A stretch of 64,000 nt of DNA from Holophagales bacterium (GCA_009837885.1 VXSP01000045.1:389526-453525); one strand, 5' to 3'. Shown: positions 8,741 to 17,609, counted from the first letter of the stretch. Made by a program: numbers and translations. Notes: generated by a model from the sequence alone, not told the origin.

Positions 8741-9844
8741 ATGAAACATGCCGCGGCCGCGGCGTGCTGCGTCGTGGTGTCGATCGCCGGAATCGGGGCC
8801 GGCTGGGCACAACGAGTCGGGGACTCGGACGGCGGACAGAACCGGCCTCTCTTCCATGACGCCCACTTCCACCTGACGAACTACGTCCAGCGGGGCATCA
8901 CCCTGAGCGATTTCCTCGAGATCGCCGCGAACGACGTGGGGCGCACGGCGGTCTTCGGCATCCCGTTGCAGCAGAAATGGGACTACTTCGAATCGGGCGA
9001 CCGGGCACCGGACTACTACCTGCACTCGGATTCGGCCCTCTACTACTACTCCTTCGTCGACGCGATCATCGCCGAGGAGTACCAGTTGCTGCCGGCCGAG
9101 GACCAGGCGCGCTTCGACCCGATGATCACGGGGTTCAACCCGACGGACATGTACGCGGCGGACCACATTCGCCGAGTGCTCGAGCACTACCCCGACGTCT
9201 TCTCGGGAATCGGGGAGTTCTCGATCCACAAGGAGTTCGTGACCTCGAAGATCCTCGGCCATACGGCCAGTCTGCGGAATCCGGCGCTCGACCGCGTGCT
9301 CGACTTCGCCGCCGAGGTAGGCCTGGTCGTGATCTTCCACAACGACATCGACGTCGTGTTGCCGACGGAGGCGCACGAGCCGGTTCACCTGGAGCCCGTG
9401 CGAGAGTTCTTCCGGGCCCACCCCGAGGTCACGATCATCTGGGCTCATACCGGGCTGGGCCGGTTCGTGGCGCCCGCCGCGGACCATGTGGAGCTGCTCG
9501 ACGCCCTGCTCTCCGACGAGGCGTTCTCGCACGTGTACTGCGATCTGTCCTGGGACGAGGTGGCGAAGTACATCGTGCGCGACGAAACCTCACTGGAGGC
9601 CTGGACCGCGCTGCTGGAACGCCATCCGGACCGCTTCCTGTTCGGAACGGACTCCGTCGCGCCGAGCGGCAGGGACAGGTACTTCAAGACGTGGCACGAC
9701 TACGCGCCGCTTTGGGACAGGCTCAGCGAAGCGACGCTGCACGCGGTGACGATCGGCAACTACGAGCGCATCTTCGACGAGGCGAACCGCAGGGTGCGGG
9801 CCTGGGAGGCCGCGGACCTGGAGGGGGCTGGCGCGCGACGCTGA
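8741..9844 (+). CDS. Secreted amidohydrolase-2 family metal-dependent hydrolase
   Basis: 367 aa. The ATG at 8741 gives a clean signal peptide (residues 1-24, ending in GWAQ). The mature N-terminus carries HDAHFHL with the HxH metal-binding pair at residues 42 and 44. Later IFHNDIDVV, IIWAHTGLGRF and RFLFGTDSVAP supply the expected His and Asp ligands of a TIM-barrel amidohydrolase. The substrate cannot be deduced; proteins of this type include decarboxylases and lactonases as well as amide hydrolases. A 6-bp stem (ACGCTG/CAGCGT) lies across its stop codon. It stands between the ammonium transporter, 52 nt upstream, and a carbonic anhydrase remnant. Confidence 0.85.
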   Translation: MKHAAAAACCVVVSIAGIGAGWAQRVGDSDGGQNRPLFHDAHFHLTNYVQRGITLSDFLEIAANDVGRTAVFGIPLQQKWDYFESGDRAPDYYLHSDSALYYYSFVDAIIAEEYQLLPAEDQARFDPMITGFNPTDMYAADHIRRVLEHYPDVFSGIGEFSIHKEFVTSKILGHTASLRNPALDRVLDFAAEVGLVVIFHNDIDVVLPTEAHEPVHLEPVREFFRAHPEVTIIWAHTGLGRFVAPAADHVELLDALLSDEAFSHVYCDLSWDEVAKYIVRDETSLEAWTALLERHPDRFLFGTDSVAPSGRDRYFKTWHDYAPLWDRLSEATLHAVTIGNYERIFDEANRRVRAWEAADLEGAGARR

Positions 9845-9892
9845 GCGCAGCGTGCAGGTGGCGCCGGCCGTTTCGGGTTACGTTCCGCGCCG

Positions 9893-10093
9893 ATGTGTGA
9901 ACATGCCGACGGAGCAGAGTGGGGCTACGAGGCGCACAACGGCCCCATCGTCTGGGGACGCCTCGACCCGGCCTGCGAAACGTGTGCGCTGGGCGGCGAG
10001 CAGTCTCCGATCGACCTGAGCCGCGCTCGGAGCGCGGAGGTCGATCCGGTCGAGTTGGCCTGCAACCGGCGACTGGCGGCCTGCGTCCGCTAG
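9893..10093 (+). pseudogene. Truncated alpha-carbonic anhydrase remnant
   Basis: A 66-codon open frame whose first 45 residues match the N-terminus of alpha-class carbonic anhydrases: WGYEAHNGPIVWG, then LDPACETC, then GEQSPIDLS. Intact enzymes run to about 220-250 residues and carry three zinc-binding histidines well downstream. None of these is present: the frame ends after ELACNRRLAACVR and the next DNA is the 3' end of an unrelated gene on the other strand. There is no export signal, unlike most bacterial alpha-class enzymes. It overlaps the convergent gene by 4 bp. It is best read as a fossil left by deletion of the rest; a new short peptide is possible but less likely. Confidence 0.7.
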
Positions 10094-11328
10094 TTCGCGG
10101 CCCGCACCAGCCGCAACATGGCGTCGCTGACGGCGCAGGCGAAGCGCGGGTCGTTGATGTTCGCGTCGACTTCGGTGACCGGCACGGCCCGCCGCAGGTT
10201 CTCGCGCAGGGCAGTGAAGAGCGCGTCGTCGGCCGCCGGATCGTGGAACGGCCCGCCGGGCGCGGAGAGCGTGGAGACGCCGCCCAGGGGCAGGTAGACC
10301 TCAACCGGGCCGGTGGAGGCGTTGAGTTTGGCGGCGAGGACCTGACCGAGCTCCGCGGACTCCGCGCGCGACGTGCGCATCAGGGTCATGTTGTCGCTCT
10401 GGCGGTGGAAAGTGCGTCCCGCGAACTCCTCCGGAACGGTGTCCCGGGCGAAGAAGCTGACCATGTCCAGGCAGCCGGGCACGACGACGGCGGGGGTACC
10501 GCTCCTGGCCGCGGCCTCCAGTCGCGACGGGCCGGCTGTGCGTACGCCGCCGACCAGCTCGTCCGCGCACTCCGTGGTCGTCAGATCGAGCACGCCGCGC
10601 ACGAAGCCGGCCTCGACCAGACTCTCCATCGTTCGGCCGCCGGCGCCCGTGGCCTGAAAGACGAGCACCTCGAGCCCCTCGGTCTCCAGTTGACGCCGGC
10701 AGGCATCCACGCAGGGGGTGGCGCTCCGGAAGGTGGAGGCCGCGATCAGAGGACGGTCGTCCCCGCCTTCGATCTCGACCCGGGCCATGGCGCAGACCGC
10801 GGCGGCGGTGCGGCTCAGAATCTGCCGGCTGATCCGGTTGATGCCGTCGATGTCGACGATCGACGGCACCATGACGATGTCCTTGACGCCGACGTAGCCG
10901 GACGCGTCGCCGCCCGCCATCGTCGAGACCATGATCTTGGGTACGCCCAGCGGCAGGGCGCGCATTGCGGTGGTCGCCATCGCCGTGCCCGCTCTGCCGC
11001 CCAGGCCGACGATCGCGTCGAAGCTCTCGCGCCGGTAGCTGCGGCGGACGACCTCCTCGGCGCCGGATGACATCGCCGCGATGGCCCGCTTTCGGTCGGC
11101 CGCCTGGGCCAGTTGCTCGACCTTCTCGCCGCCGGCGCAGGCGACCTCGCGGCGGCTGACGTCAGGCAGCCAGGTGCCGTCGAGCGCCGGTTCGCCGAGG
11201 ATGCCGAGGTCGATCACGAACGCCCGGCAACCCCAGTCGCGCACGATCCGGTCGACCAGATAGACCACCTCCCCGCCCTTCGTGTCGAGGGTCGCGAGCA
11301 CGGCGATGGTGCAGGGGCGTTCGGGCAC
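10090..11328 (-). CDS. Tm-1-like / UPF0261 family ATP-binding protein
   Basis: 412 aa. The GTG at 11328 starts CTIAVLATLDTKGGEVVYLVDRI, the hallmark of UPF0261 (N-terminal domain related to tomato Tm-1 and bacterial YbaP/Mll-type proteins). A glycine-rich IVGLGGRAGTAMAT segment near residue 130 and the C-terminal half (PVVVPGCLDMVSFF, LPLGGVSTL) match the second, TIM-barrel-like domain. Length is typical. The cellular role of bacterial members is uncertain; the plant homologue binds nucleotide and a viral replicase. No clear ribosome-binding site is seen. It is divergent from the PVC-type haem gene, with a 101-nt spacer. Confidence 0.9.
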   Translation of the reverse strand: MPERPCTIAVLATLDTKGGEVVYLVDRIVRDWGCRAFVIDLGILGEPALDGTWLPDVSRREVACAGGEKVEQLAQAADRKRAIAAMSSGAEEVVRRSYRRESFDAIVGLGGRAGTAMATTAMRALPLGVPKIMVSTMAGGDASGYVGVKDIVMVPSIVDIDGINRISRQILSRTAAAVCAMARVEIEGGDDRPLIAASTFRSATPCVDACRRQLETEGLEVLVFQATGAGGRTMESLVEAGFVRGVLDLTTTECADELVGGVRTAGPSRLEAAARSGTPAVVVPGCLDMVSFFARDTVPEEFAGRTFHRQSDNMTLMRTSRAESAELGQVLAAKLNASTGPVEVYLPLGGVSTLSAPGGPFHDPAADDALFTALRENLRRAVPVTEVDANINDPRFACAVSDAMLRLVRAAN

Positions 11329-11429
11329 GCTGCCTGCATCCTACGGACGTGGAGCACGGAATGACAAGACGTGGGGCGCTTTCGGGTCCGCCGTCCGAGG
11401 TTGCCGGGCAGGGAGTAGGATCGCCGGTC

Positions 11430-14348
11430 ATGCTCGCTCGCAGTCTGTGCCTGGGATTCGTGTTCAGTCTCGCCGTTGCAGCCGGCGCCCAGGAGTTGAT
11501 GCCCGACCACGACGCGTCGCGCCGTGAGCGGCTCGACTACGCCGGGGAGAGGTTCCGCACGCCCGACGGATTCGCGGTGGAACCGGCGGCGGAAGCCGGT
11601 CTCTTCGGTTCGGTCGTCAACATGACCTTCGACGCCGCGGGCAGGCCGTTGCTGGCGCTGGAGGGCGAAGGTCTGGCCCTGCTCGAGGACGCCGACGGTG
11701 ATGGTCTGTACGACCGGCGCATCGACTTCGCTCCCCAGGTCGATACGGCGCACGGTCTCTACGTCATGGGGCCGGGCGACGTGCTCGTCCACGCGAACGG
11801 CCGCGGCCGGCTGGCCGAAGCGGCGGGAGTCGAGAGCAGGCCCGGCCGCAACGACTCGGTCGACGACACCGGGCTCTACCGGCTGCGGGACACGGACGGC
11901 GACGACCGGGTCGATGCCGTCGAACAGATCGCTCCCGCGAACGGCCGGATCCAGGAGCACGGACCGCACACGATCGCGCGCGGGCCTGACGGCGCCCTCT
12001 ATGTTCTCTACGGCAACTACTCGTCGCCCGAGGTCGGTCTCGCGCCTACCTCGCCGCTGCGCGAACTGCGGGAGGATCAACTCCTGCCGCCGATCCTCGA
12101 CCCGCGGGGCCATGCGAACAGCCTGCGTGCGCCGGGGGGCACGATCTACCGTCTGGATCTGGAGTCGAACGTCTGGGAGCGGCTCTCGGGAGGCCTGCGC
12201 AATCCGTTCGACCTGGCGATCGGCGCGGCGGGAGAGATCTTCGCCTACGAGGCCGACATGGAGTGGGATCGCGGGTTGCCCTGGTTCCGGCCCACCCGGG
12301 TCGTCCATCTGATACCGGCGGGAGACTACGGCTGGCGCACCGGGTCCGGGAAGATCGCGTTCCACGAGATCGACACGCTGCCCGGCGTCGTCGATCTCGG
12401 CCGCGGTTCGCCGGTGGGCGTCGCCTTCTACCACCACCACGCGTACCCGGCGAGGTTCTCCGGCGCCTACTTCATGGGCGACTGGTCGCGGGGCCGGATC
12501 CGGGTGCTGTTCCCCGAGCGGGCAGGCGCCACCTGGACCGGAGAGGCCCACGACTTCGTCCTCGGTGAGCCGCTGAACGTGACGGATCTCGACGTCGGCC
12601 CGGACGGCTTCCTGTACTTCGCGACCGGCGGCCGCGGCACCTCGGGAGGCCTCTTCCGGGTGACCTGCGAGCGGACGGATGAGGCGCCTGCGGTCACCGG
12701 CGCGGAAGCCGCCGTGCGTCAGCCGATGCCTCGTTCCGGTTGGGGCAGAGAGGCCATCCGGCTCGCTCGCGGCGAGGCGGGCGCGAACTGGGAGGTGGAT
12801 CTGTGGGCGATCGTTCGCGACGCCGGACGGGAGCCGATCGACCGTATCCGCGCGCTGGAACTGCTCCAGGTGCATGGCCCGCGGCCGACTCTTGAGGAAG
12901 CGGCGGCGCTCCTCGACTCGGACGCGGCGCTGGTTCGCGCGGCCGCGGCAGCGCTGCTCGGCATGCACCCTTTCACCCAGGTCCAGGGCCCCCTTCGCGC
13001 CGCGCTCGGCGACGCCGATCCGCTGGTCGCCCGGCGGGCAGCCGAATCCCTCGTGCGCTCGGGGCTCGATGTCCGCGCCCGCGGCATCGAGGTCGAAACC
13101 TCCGAAGCCCTCTACGGCCTGCTCGACCACCCCGACCGGTTCCTCCGCTACGCGGCGCGGGAGGCGATCCAGCGCATCCCCCATGGCTACTGGGTCGACC
13201 AGGCGTTCGTGGCCTCACCCCGGCAGCGCCCTCGCGGTTTCTTCGAGGCGGTGCTGGCGATGGTCTACAGCCTGGAGCACAGGATCGAGTACAACTTCCT
13301 GATGGGCGGTCTGCTCCAGGTCGCGCGGGCCGACCTGGAGGTGGAGGCCGAACTCGACTTCCTGCGGACGATGGAGATCGCCTTCATTCGCGACCCGGCT
13401 CCCGACGCCCCGGGGCGCGACGAGGCGCGCGCCGGCCTGGGTCAGGCGCTGCTAGGCCGCTACCCGCACGCCGACGACCGGGTCAACCGTCAGCTCGAAC
13501 GGCTGCTCGCGTTCCTCCAGCCGGAGGGGGCCCTCGCCCGGTTGGTCGAGCGCCTGGAAGACGACCGGCCGCCGGCTGAGGAAATCCACACCGCCTACTG
13601 CCTGCGCGCGATGGACGAGGACTGGACGCCGGAGCTGCGCGCCCGGGTCGTGGCCTGGTTCGACGATGCCCGGGAGTTCCGGGGCGCCGCCAGCATGGAG
13701 GGCTACGTCGACGCGATCTGGAAGGACGTCCTGGACCGGTTTCCGGAGGAGGAACGCACGGCGGCCGAGGAGCGGCTCGAGAGTCAGCGGGCCGAGCGGG
13801 CGCGGCGCGCCGCCGCTTTGGTCACCGAGGTCGAAGGCGACCGGCAAGGCAGGAGCGACCTGGCGCAGATGAGCTTCGAGGAGCTCGCGGAGTACCTGGA
13901 GTACGACGTGATGGCCTACGAGCGCTACAGCCCCGAGCAGGGCGAGCGGGTGTTCCACCGCGCGCGTTGTTCGGCCTGTCACGTGTTCGGCGACATCGGC
14001 CGCGGCGGCGGTCCGGATCTCTCGACGGTGATCAAGCGCTTCCGCCGTGGCGAAGTACTCGAGTCGATCATGTTCCCGTCACGTGTCATCTCGGATCAGT
14101 ACCAGGCGGTCGACGTCGAACTCGACGACGGCGCTCTGCACAGCGGGATGGTGGTCGAGGACACGGCTGAGGGGCTGACGCTGATCAACGCGAACGGCGA
14201 CCGCCTCGATCTGGACAAGGCGCGAATCAGGAGCCGCGAACCGTCCGCGCTCTCGATCATGCCGGAGGGCCTGCTCGACACGATGACTCTGAGCGATCTG
14301 GCCAGCCTGATCCGCTTCCTCGACGAGGGGGCGGACGAGGCGCCCTAA
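11430..14348 (+). CDS. PVC-type haem-binding CxxCH protein (beta-propeller, HEAT-like and cytochrome c modules)
   Basis: 972 aa, secreted (signal peptide residues 1-20, LGFVFSLAVAAGAQ). Residues about 30-410 form a glucose-dehydrogenase-like propeller with FAVEPAAEAGLFGSVVNMTFD and YGWRTGSGKIAFHE. About 450-780 is helical and HEAT-like. The C-terminus has a single cytochrome c site, CSACH, at 847-851 followed by IGRGGGPDLSTVIKRF, then IMPEGLLDTMT, the usual end of this family. This architecture is widespread in Planctomycetes and Verrucomicrobia. It probably oxidises a sugar or related alcohol in the periplasm and passes electrons to the haem. Its stop overlaps that of the convergent sulfatase by 3 bp. 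Confidence 0.88.
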   Translation: MLARSLCLGFVFSLAVAAGAQELMPDHDASRRERLDYAGERFRTPDGFAVEPAAEAGLFGSVVNMTFDAAGRPLLALEGEGLALLEDADGDGLYDRRIDFAPQVDTAHGLYVMGPGDVLVHANGRGRLAEAAGVESRPGRNDSVDDTGLYRLRDTDGDDRVDAVEQIAPANGRIQEHGPHTIARGPDGALYVLYGNYSSPEVGLAPTSPLRELREDQLLPPILDPRGHANSLRAPGGTIYRLDLESNVWERLSGGLRNPFDLAIGAAGEIFAYEADMEWDRGLPWFRPTRVVHLIPAGDYGWRTGSGKIAFHEIDTLPGVVDLGRGSPVGVAFYHHHAYPARFSGAYFMGDWSRGRIRVLFPERAGATWTGEAHDFVLGEPLNVTDLDVGPDGFLYFATGGRGTSGGLFRVTCERTDEAPAVTGAEAAVRQPMPRSGWGREAIRLARGEAGANWEVDLWAIVRDAGREPIDRIRALELLQVHGPRPTLEEAAALLDSDAALVRAAAAALLGMHPFTQVQGPLRAALGDADPLVARRAAESLVRSGLDVRARGIEVETSEALYGLLDHPDRFLRYAAREAIQRIPHGYWVDQAFVASPRQRPRGFFEAVLAMVYSLEHRIEYNFLMGGLLQVARADLEVEAELDFLRTMEIAFIRDPAPDAPGRDEARAGLGQALLGRYPHADDRVNRQLERLLAFLQPEGALARLVERLEDDRPPAEEIHTAYCLRAMDEDWTPELRARVVAWFDDAREFRGAASMEGYVDAIWKDVLDRFPEEERTAAEERLESQRAERARRAAALVTEVEGDRQGRSDLAQMSFEELAEYLEYDVMAYERYSPEQGERVFHRARCSACHVFGDIGRGGGPDLSTVIKRFRRGEVLESIMFPSRVISDQYQAVDVELDDGALHSGMVVEDTAEGLTLINANGDRLDLDKARIRSREPSALSIMPEGLLDTMTLSDLASLIRFLDEGADEAP

Positions 14349-15892
14349 CGTTCCGGCGGCGCCAGGGGCGCCGCGTCGGCGCCGCGGATCGCCTCGAGCT
14401 CCGCCGTCAGCCGCTCGACGATGTCGGGCCGGTCGAGGTAGAGGTCGTTCGTCTCGGCCGGATCGGCGACGAGTTCATAGAGCTGTCCCGCGGCGCCTCC
14501 GGGTTCCGGGGCGAGCTGTCGCGGTTCCGTGAAGCCGCCCGAGCCGAGCCCTTCGATCAGCTTCCACTTCCGGGGTGCCCCCGGACCGTTCGTTTCGTGG
14601 GAACGGATGGCGAACATGCCGCGCGCGCTGTGGTGAACCAGCGAAGCGCGGGGCGGCGGCGCGTCGTCGCCGCGTAGCAAAGGTCCGAGGTCGACGCTGT
14701 CTTCGGCGGCTCCTTCGGGAAGCTCGACCTCGAGGAGGGACGTGACGGTACGGAAGACGTCGACAAGGCCCGCCAGCTCTCCCCGTACCGAGCCGGGCGG
14801 TACACGCCCCGGCCAGCGGGCCAGGAAGGGGATGCGGTGCCCGCCCTCGTGGATGTCGGCCTTCTGACCGCGCAGCAGTCCGTTCGCCCGGTGGCCGGTC
14901 TCCCCGATGTCGGCTTCGAGCCAGTGCGCGCCGTTGTCGCTCGTGAACAGGACCAGGGTGTTCGATGCGAGGTCCAGGGAGTCGAGATCGGCGAGCAGCC
15001 GGCCGACGCCGGCGTCGACCTGGGCCACGAAGTCGCCGTAGACGCCCGCGCCGCTCGCGCCTTCGAACTCGGGCAGCGGCATCCAGGGCGTATGGGGCGA
15101 GGGCAGCGGCAGGTAGAGGAAGAAGGGGCGGTCGTCCCCGGCGGTCGCCCGCTGCTCCAGGTAGCCACGGGCCCGATCGAAGAGAGTGGGAGTCACCTGC
15201 AGGAAATCGAAGCCGGGGGCGATGTCGCCGGCGCGCCAGTAGCCGTCCCCGCCGTAGCGCCGCATCGCACTGGCCTCGACTGTTTTCGTCGCCGCTTCGA
15301 ACACGTCCTCGTCCTCGATGTAGAGGTACGGCTCCATGTCGAGGGAGGCGGGGATGCCGAAGTAGTGCTTGAAGCCCGCGCTGACCGGCCCCGGCCGGAG
15401 CGGGGCGCCGTAGTCCGTCTGGCCGGGAGTGTCGTCGTTCGGATCCGGGTCGGCGCCGAGCCCGAGATGCCACTTGCCGATGCCGGCGGTGGCGTAGCCC
15501 AGGGTGCGGAGGAACGCCGGCAGGGTGACGCGCTCCGGCTCCAGCAGGGTGGTGGAACGTCCGTTGAGCACCCCGCTCTTGAGCCGGGAACGCCAGGCGT
15601 AACGGCCGGTGAGCAGCGCGTAGCGGGTCGGCGTGCACACGGAGGATGGACTGTGGGCGTCCGTCAGTCGCACGCCTTCGGCGGCCAGCCGGTCGAGGTT
15701 GGGGGTCGGGATCCGCGACTCCGGGTTGTAGGCGCCGAGGTCGCCGTAGCCGAGGTCGTCGGCGAGGATCAGCAGGATGTTCGGCCGCTCGGGCTCCGGG
15801 TCATGGTCCGGCGCGGGTTCGGCCGCACAGCCCACGAGCAGCACCGTCGCGATTGCTGCGCACCTGACGATGGCCGCCGGGCCGGGATGCAT
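14345..15892 (-). CDS. Sulfatase lipoprotein (arylsulfatase A type)
   Basis: 515 aa formylglycine-dependent sulfatase. The N-terminus MHPGPAAIVRCAAIATVLLVGC has a lipobox with Cys22, so the enzyme is membrane-anchored outside the cytoplasm. RPNILLILADDLGYGDLG is the metal-binding start of the fold. The key motif SSVCTPTRYALLTGRY places the Cys converted to formylglycine at residue 86 (CxPxR). GKWHLG and FTSDNGAHW supply further active-site residues. It would cleave sulfate esters from polysaccharides or aryl substrates, consistent with marine polymer use together with the adjacent PVC-type dehydrogenase. The maturation factor is not in the window. Confidence 0.93.
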   Translation of the reverse strand: MHPGPAAIVRCAAIATVLLVGCAAEPAPDHDPEPERPNILLILADDLGYGDLGAYNPESRIPTPNLDRLAAEGVRLTDAHSPSSVCTPTRYALLTGRYAWRSRLKSGVLNGRSTTLLEPERVTLPAFLRTLGYATAGIGKWHLGLGADPDPNDDTPGQTDYGAPLRPGPVSAGFKHYFGIPASLDMEPYLYIEDEDVFEAATKTVEASAMRRYGGDGYWRAGDIAPGFDFLQVTPTLFDRARGYLEQRATAGDDRPFFLYLPLPSPHTPWMPLPEFEGASGAGVYGDFVAQVDAGVGRLLADLDSLDLASNTLVLFTSDNGAHWLEADIGETGHRANGLLRGQKADIHEGGHRIPFLARWPGRVPPGSVRGELAGLVDVFRTVTSLLEVELPEGAAEDSVDLGPLLRGDDAPPPRASLVHHSARGMFAIRSHETNGPGAPRKWKLIEGLGSGGFTEPRQLAPEPGGAAGQLYELVADPAETNDLYLDRPDIVERLTAELEAIRGADAAPLAPPER

Positions 15893-15960
15893 TCGGCGGA
15901 GCGTTGATTGGTACAGTCTGCGACTCCCTTCCGCGCCGATCGTACCTGCCGCTCCTTCCC

Positions 15961-16416
15961 ATGCCTCCCAAGCCGCGCAAGAGGTCCCGGCGCTCGCGAC
16001 GACCGGTCTGCCGGGGCGTCCGCGGCGCGACGACGGTCGAGGGGACGAACCGCGAGTTGATTCTGACCGCGACGGCGGAACTGCTGGAGCGCTTGGTGCA
16101 GGCGAACGGCATCGAGCCGGAGGACGTCGCGAGCGCCATCTTCACGACCTCGCCCGATCTGACGGCGGAGTACCCGGCGCTGGCGGCCCGGCTGATGGGT
16201 TGGCGGGACGTGGCTCTCCTGTGCGGGCACGAGATGGCGGTCCCCGGCGGCCTGGAGCGTTGCGTGCGCATCCTGCTGCACTGGAACACGACGCTTCCCG
16301 CCTCGGACGTCGAGCACGTCTACATCCATGGCGCATCGAACCTGCGGCCCGACCGCGAGGAACTCGACGAGCTGCGCCGGCAGATCGAGGCGCAGCAGGA
16401 ACTCTCTTCAGACTAG
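15961..16416 (+). CDS. aroH: Chorismate mutase, AroH class
   Basis: 151 aa monofunctional chorismate mutase, converting chorismate to prephenate for Phe/Tyr synthesis. It belongs to the trimeric Bacillus AroH fold, not the helical AroQ type. RGVRGATTVEGTNRE near the start carries the first active-site Arg (residue 21). GHEMAVPGGLERCVRI contributes Glu91 and Arg103, and HVYIHGASNLRPD contributes Tyr121, matching the Bacillus residues Arg7, Glu78, Arg90 and Tyr108. A very basic 15-residue extension (KPRKRSRRSRR) precedes the fold. No ribosome-binding site is visible before the ATG. It is divergent from the sulfatase, with a 68-nt spacer. Confidence 0.9.
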   Translation: MPPKPRKRSRRSRRPVCRGVRGATTVEGTNRELILTATAELLERLVQANGIEPEDVASAIFTTSPDLTAEYPALAARLMGWRDVALLCGHEMAVPGGLERCVRILLHWNTTLPASDVEHVYIHGASNLRPDREELDELRRQIEAQQELSSD

Positions 16417-16432
16417 GCGGCCAGGCTCGCCG

Positions 16433-16459
16433 TAAACATGACTAGAATGGTCACGTTTA
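16433..16459 (+). promoter_or_regulatory. Inverted repeat around a -10 box upstream of the peroxiredoxin gene
   Basis: TAAACATGAC and GTCACGTTTA are 10-bp arms with one mismatch. The 7-nt spacer contains TAGAAT (16443-16448), a 5-of-6 match to the sigma70 -10. No good -35 is present, as expected for an activator-dependent or regulated promoter. The ATG follows about 63 nt downstream of the -10. An operator for a redox regulator is plausible. Confidence 0.45.
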
Positions 16460-16511
16460 GCGCCACGAAGAAGACCCGGGCAACGCCCGCCCCGAATAGA
16501 CCGGAGGAACC

Positions 16512-17168
16512 ATGACGCTCAGAATCAACGACGAGGCCCCCAACTTCACCGCCCAGACCACGGAAGGGGAGATCGACTTTCACGAGTGGATCGGGGACGG
16601 CTGGTGCGTTCTGTTCTCCCACCCGAAGGACTTCACGCCGGTCTGCACGACCGAGCTGGGTACCGTGGCCGGCCTCAAGGGCGAGTTCGACGCTCGCAAC
16701 TGCAAGGTGATCGGCATCAGCGTCGACGGCGTGTCGGACCACGAGGCGTGGTCGAAGGACATCGAGGCTTCGCAGGGTCACGCCCTGAACTACCCGCTGA
16801 TCGGCGACCCGACGCTCGACATCGTCAAGCGCTACGACATGCTGCCCGCCGACGCCGGCGACACCTCCGAGGGCCGGACGCCGATGGACAACGCGACCGC
16901 GCGCTCGGTCTTCGTGATCGGCCCGGACAAGCGGATCAAGGCGACGCTCACCTACCCGATGAGCACGGGCCGGAACTTCGCGGAGATCCTGCGTCTGGTC
17001 GACTCCGTGCAGCTGACGGCGAAGGAGCAGGTGGCGACGCCGGCCAACTGGGAGCACGGCGACGACGTGATCATCCTGCCGGCGGTGTCGGACGAGGCGG
17101 CGCGGGCGAAGTACCCCCAGGGCTGGCAGCAGCCCCTGCCGTACATCCGGGTGGTGCCGCAGCCGTAG
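16512..17168 (+). CDS. Peroxiredoxin, Prx6 (1-Cys) type
   Basis: 218 aa thiol peroxidase reducing hydrogen peroxide and organic peroxides. The ATG is preceded by GGAGG. The active site FSHPKDFTPVCTTELG has the peroxidatic Cys at residue 45; no resolving Cys sits at the usual C-terminal position, and the long C-terminal domain (NWEHGDDVIILPAVSDEAA, YPQGWQQPLPYIR) is characteristic of the Prx6 subgroup. Cys32 and Cys63 are additional. Length is normal. It is convergent with bolA across a structured repeat, and preceded by an inverted repeat that may bind a regulator. Confidence 0.95.
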   Translation: MTLRINDEAPNFTAQTTEGEIDFHEWIGDGWCVLFSHPKDFTPVCTTELGTVAGLKGEFDARNCKVIGISVDGVSDHEAWSKDIEASQGHALNYPLIGDPTLDIVKRYDMLPADAGDTSEGRTPMDNATARSVFVIGPDKRIKATLTYPMSTGRNFAEILRLVDSVQLTAKEQVATPANWEHGDDVIILPAVSDEAARAKYPQGWQQPLPYIRVVPQP

Positions 17169-17173
17169 TTGCG

Positions 17174-17250
17174 AGGCGGAAACCGGGTAGGCGGGCGCGA
17201 GGCGTCGGCTTCTGGAACTTCTGCCGCGCTAGCCGGAGCCGCCGCGGCAG
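17174..17250. repeat. Structured intergenic repeat, copy A
   Basis: This copy shares about 60 nt at roughly 88 percent identity with the reverse complement of the copy at 62631-62700, and is clearly related to the copy at 36085-36186. Core features are a GAGGCGGAA arm pairing with TTCTGCCGC and an inner GGCGC/GCGTC hairpin. It lies between the convergent peroxiredoxin and bolA genes and its right end encodes the last residues of BolA. Confidence 0.7.
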
Positions 17251-17603
17251 TCCGGCGAGAGGCCGCGGCCCTCTCCGCGAGCCCGCCACTCGGCCGGGGT
17301 CAACGCGTCGACGGCAAGGGCGTGGACCGGTCCGGCCAGTTCGTCGGCCAGGGCGCGGTGTATCACCCGGTGCCTCTGCAGCCGGTTCGCGCCCTCGAAC
17401 CGGTTGCTGACAACGACGACACGGAAGTGGGTCTCGGCCTTGGGCGGGACGTTGTGCATCCGGCTCTCGTTCAGGACCTCGATCACTTCGGCGCCCGTCG
17501 CCTGCTCGAGCTTCTCGCGGATCGCCTGTTCGAGGGGCGTGCCGCGAACGACCGCCTTCGCGGAGGCCCTGTGTGTCGCGAGCGGACGGCCGAGAGTCGC
17601 CAT
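17229..17603 (-). CDS. bolA: BolA family protein
   Basis: 124 aa. Residues about 20-105 match BolA: LEQAIREKLEQATGAEVIEVLNESRMH, then THFRVVVVSNRFEGANRLQRHRVIHRALADEL, with the conserved His-bearing loop (VxxRFxGxxRLxRHRxIHxAL). BolA proteins bind monothiol glutaredoxins and take part in iron-sulfur handling, morphology and stress responses. The last about 20 residues (ARGEGRGLSPDCRGGSG) are beyond the usual end and are encoded partly inside intergenic repeat A. A TATGAT box ends 6 nt before the ATG, hinting at a leaderless transcript. Confidence 0.87.
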   Translation of the reverse strand: MATLGRPLATHRASAKAVVRGTPLEQAIREKLEQATGAEVIEVLNESRMHNVPPKAETHFRVVVVSNRFEGANRLQRHRVIHRALADELAGPVHALAVDALTPAEWRARGEGRGLSPDCRGGSG

Positions 17604-17609
17604 GCCCGG

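Noticed and set aside
9838..9853. 6-bp stem across the amidohydrolase stop as terminator
   Set aside because: It is short, part of the coding end and not followed by Us.
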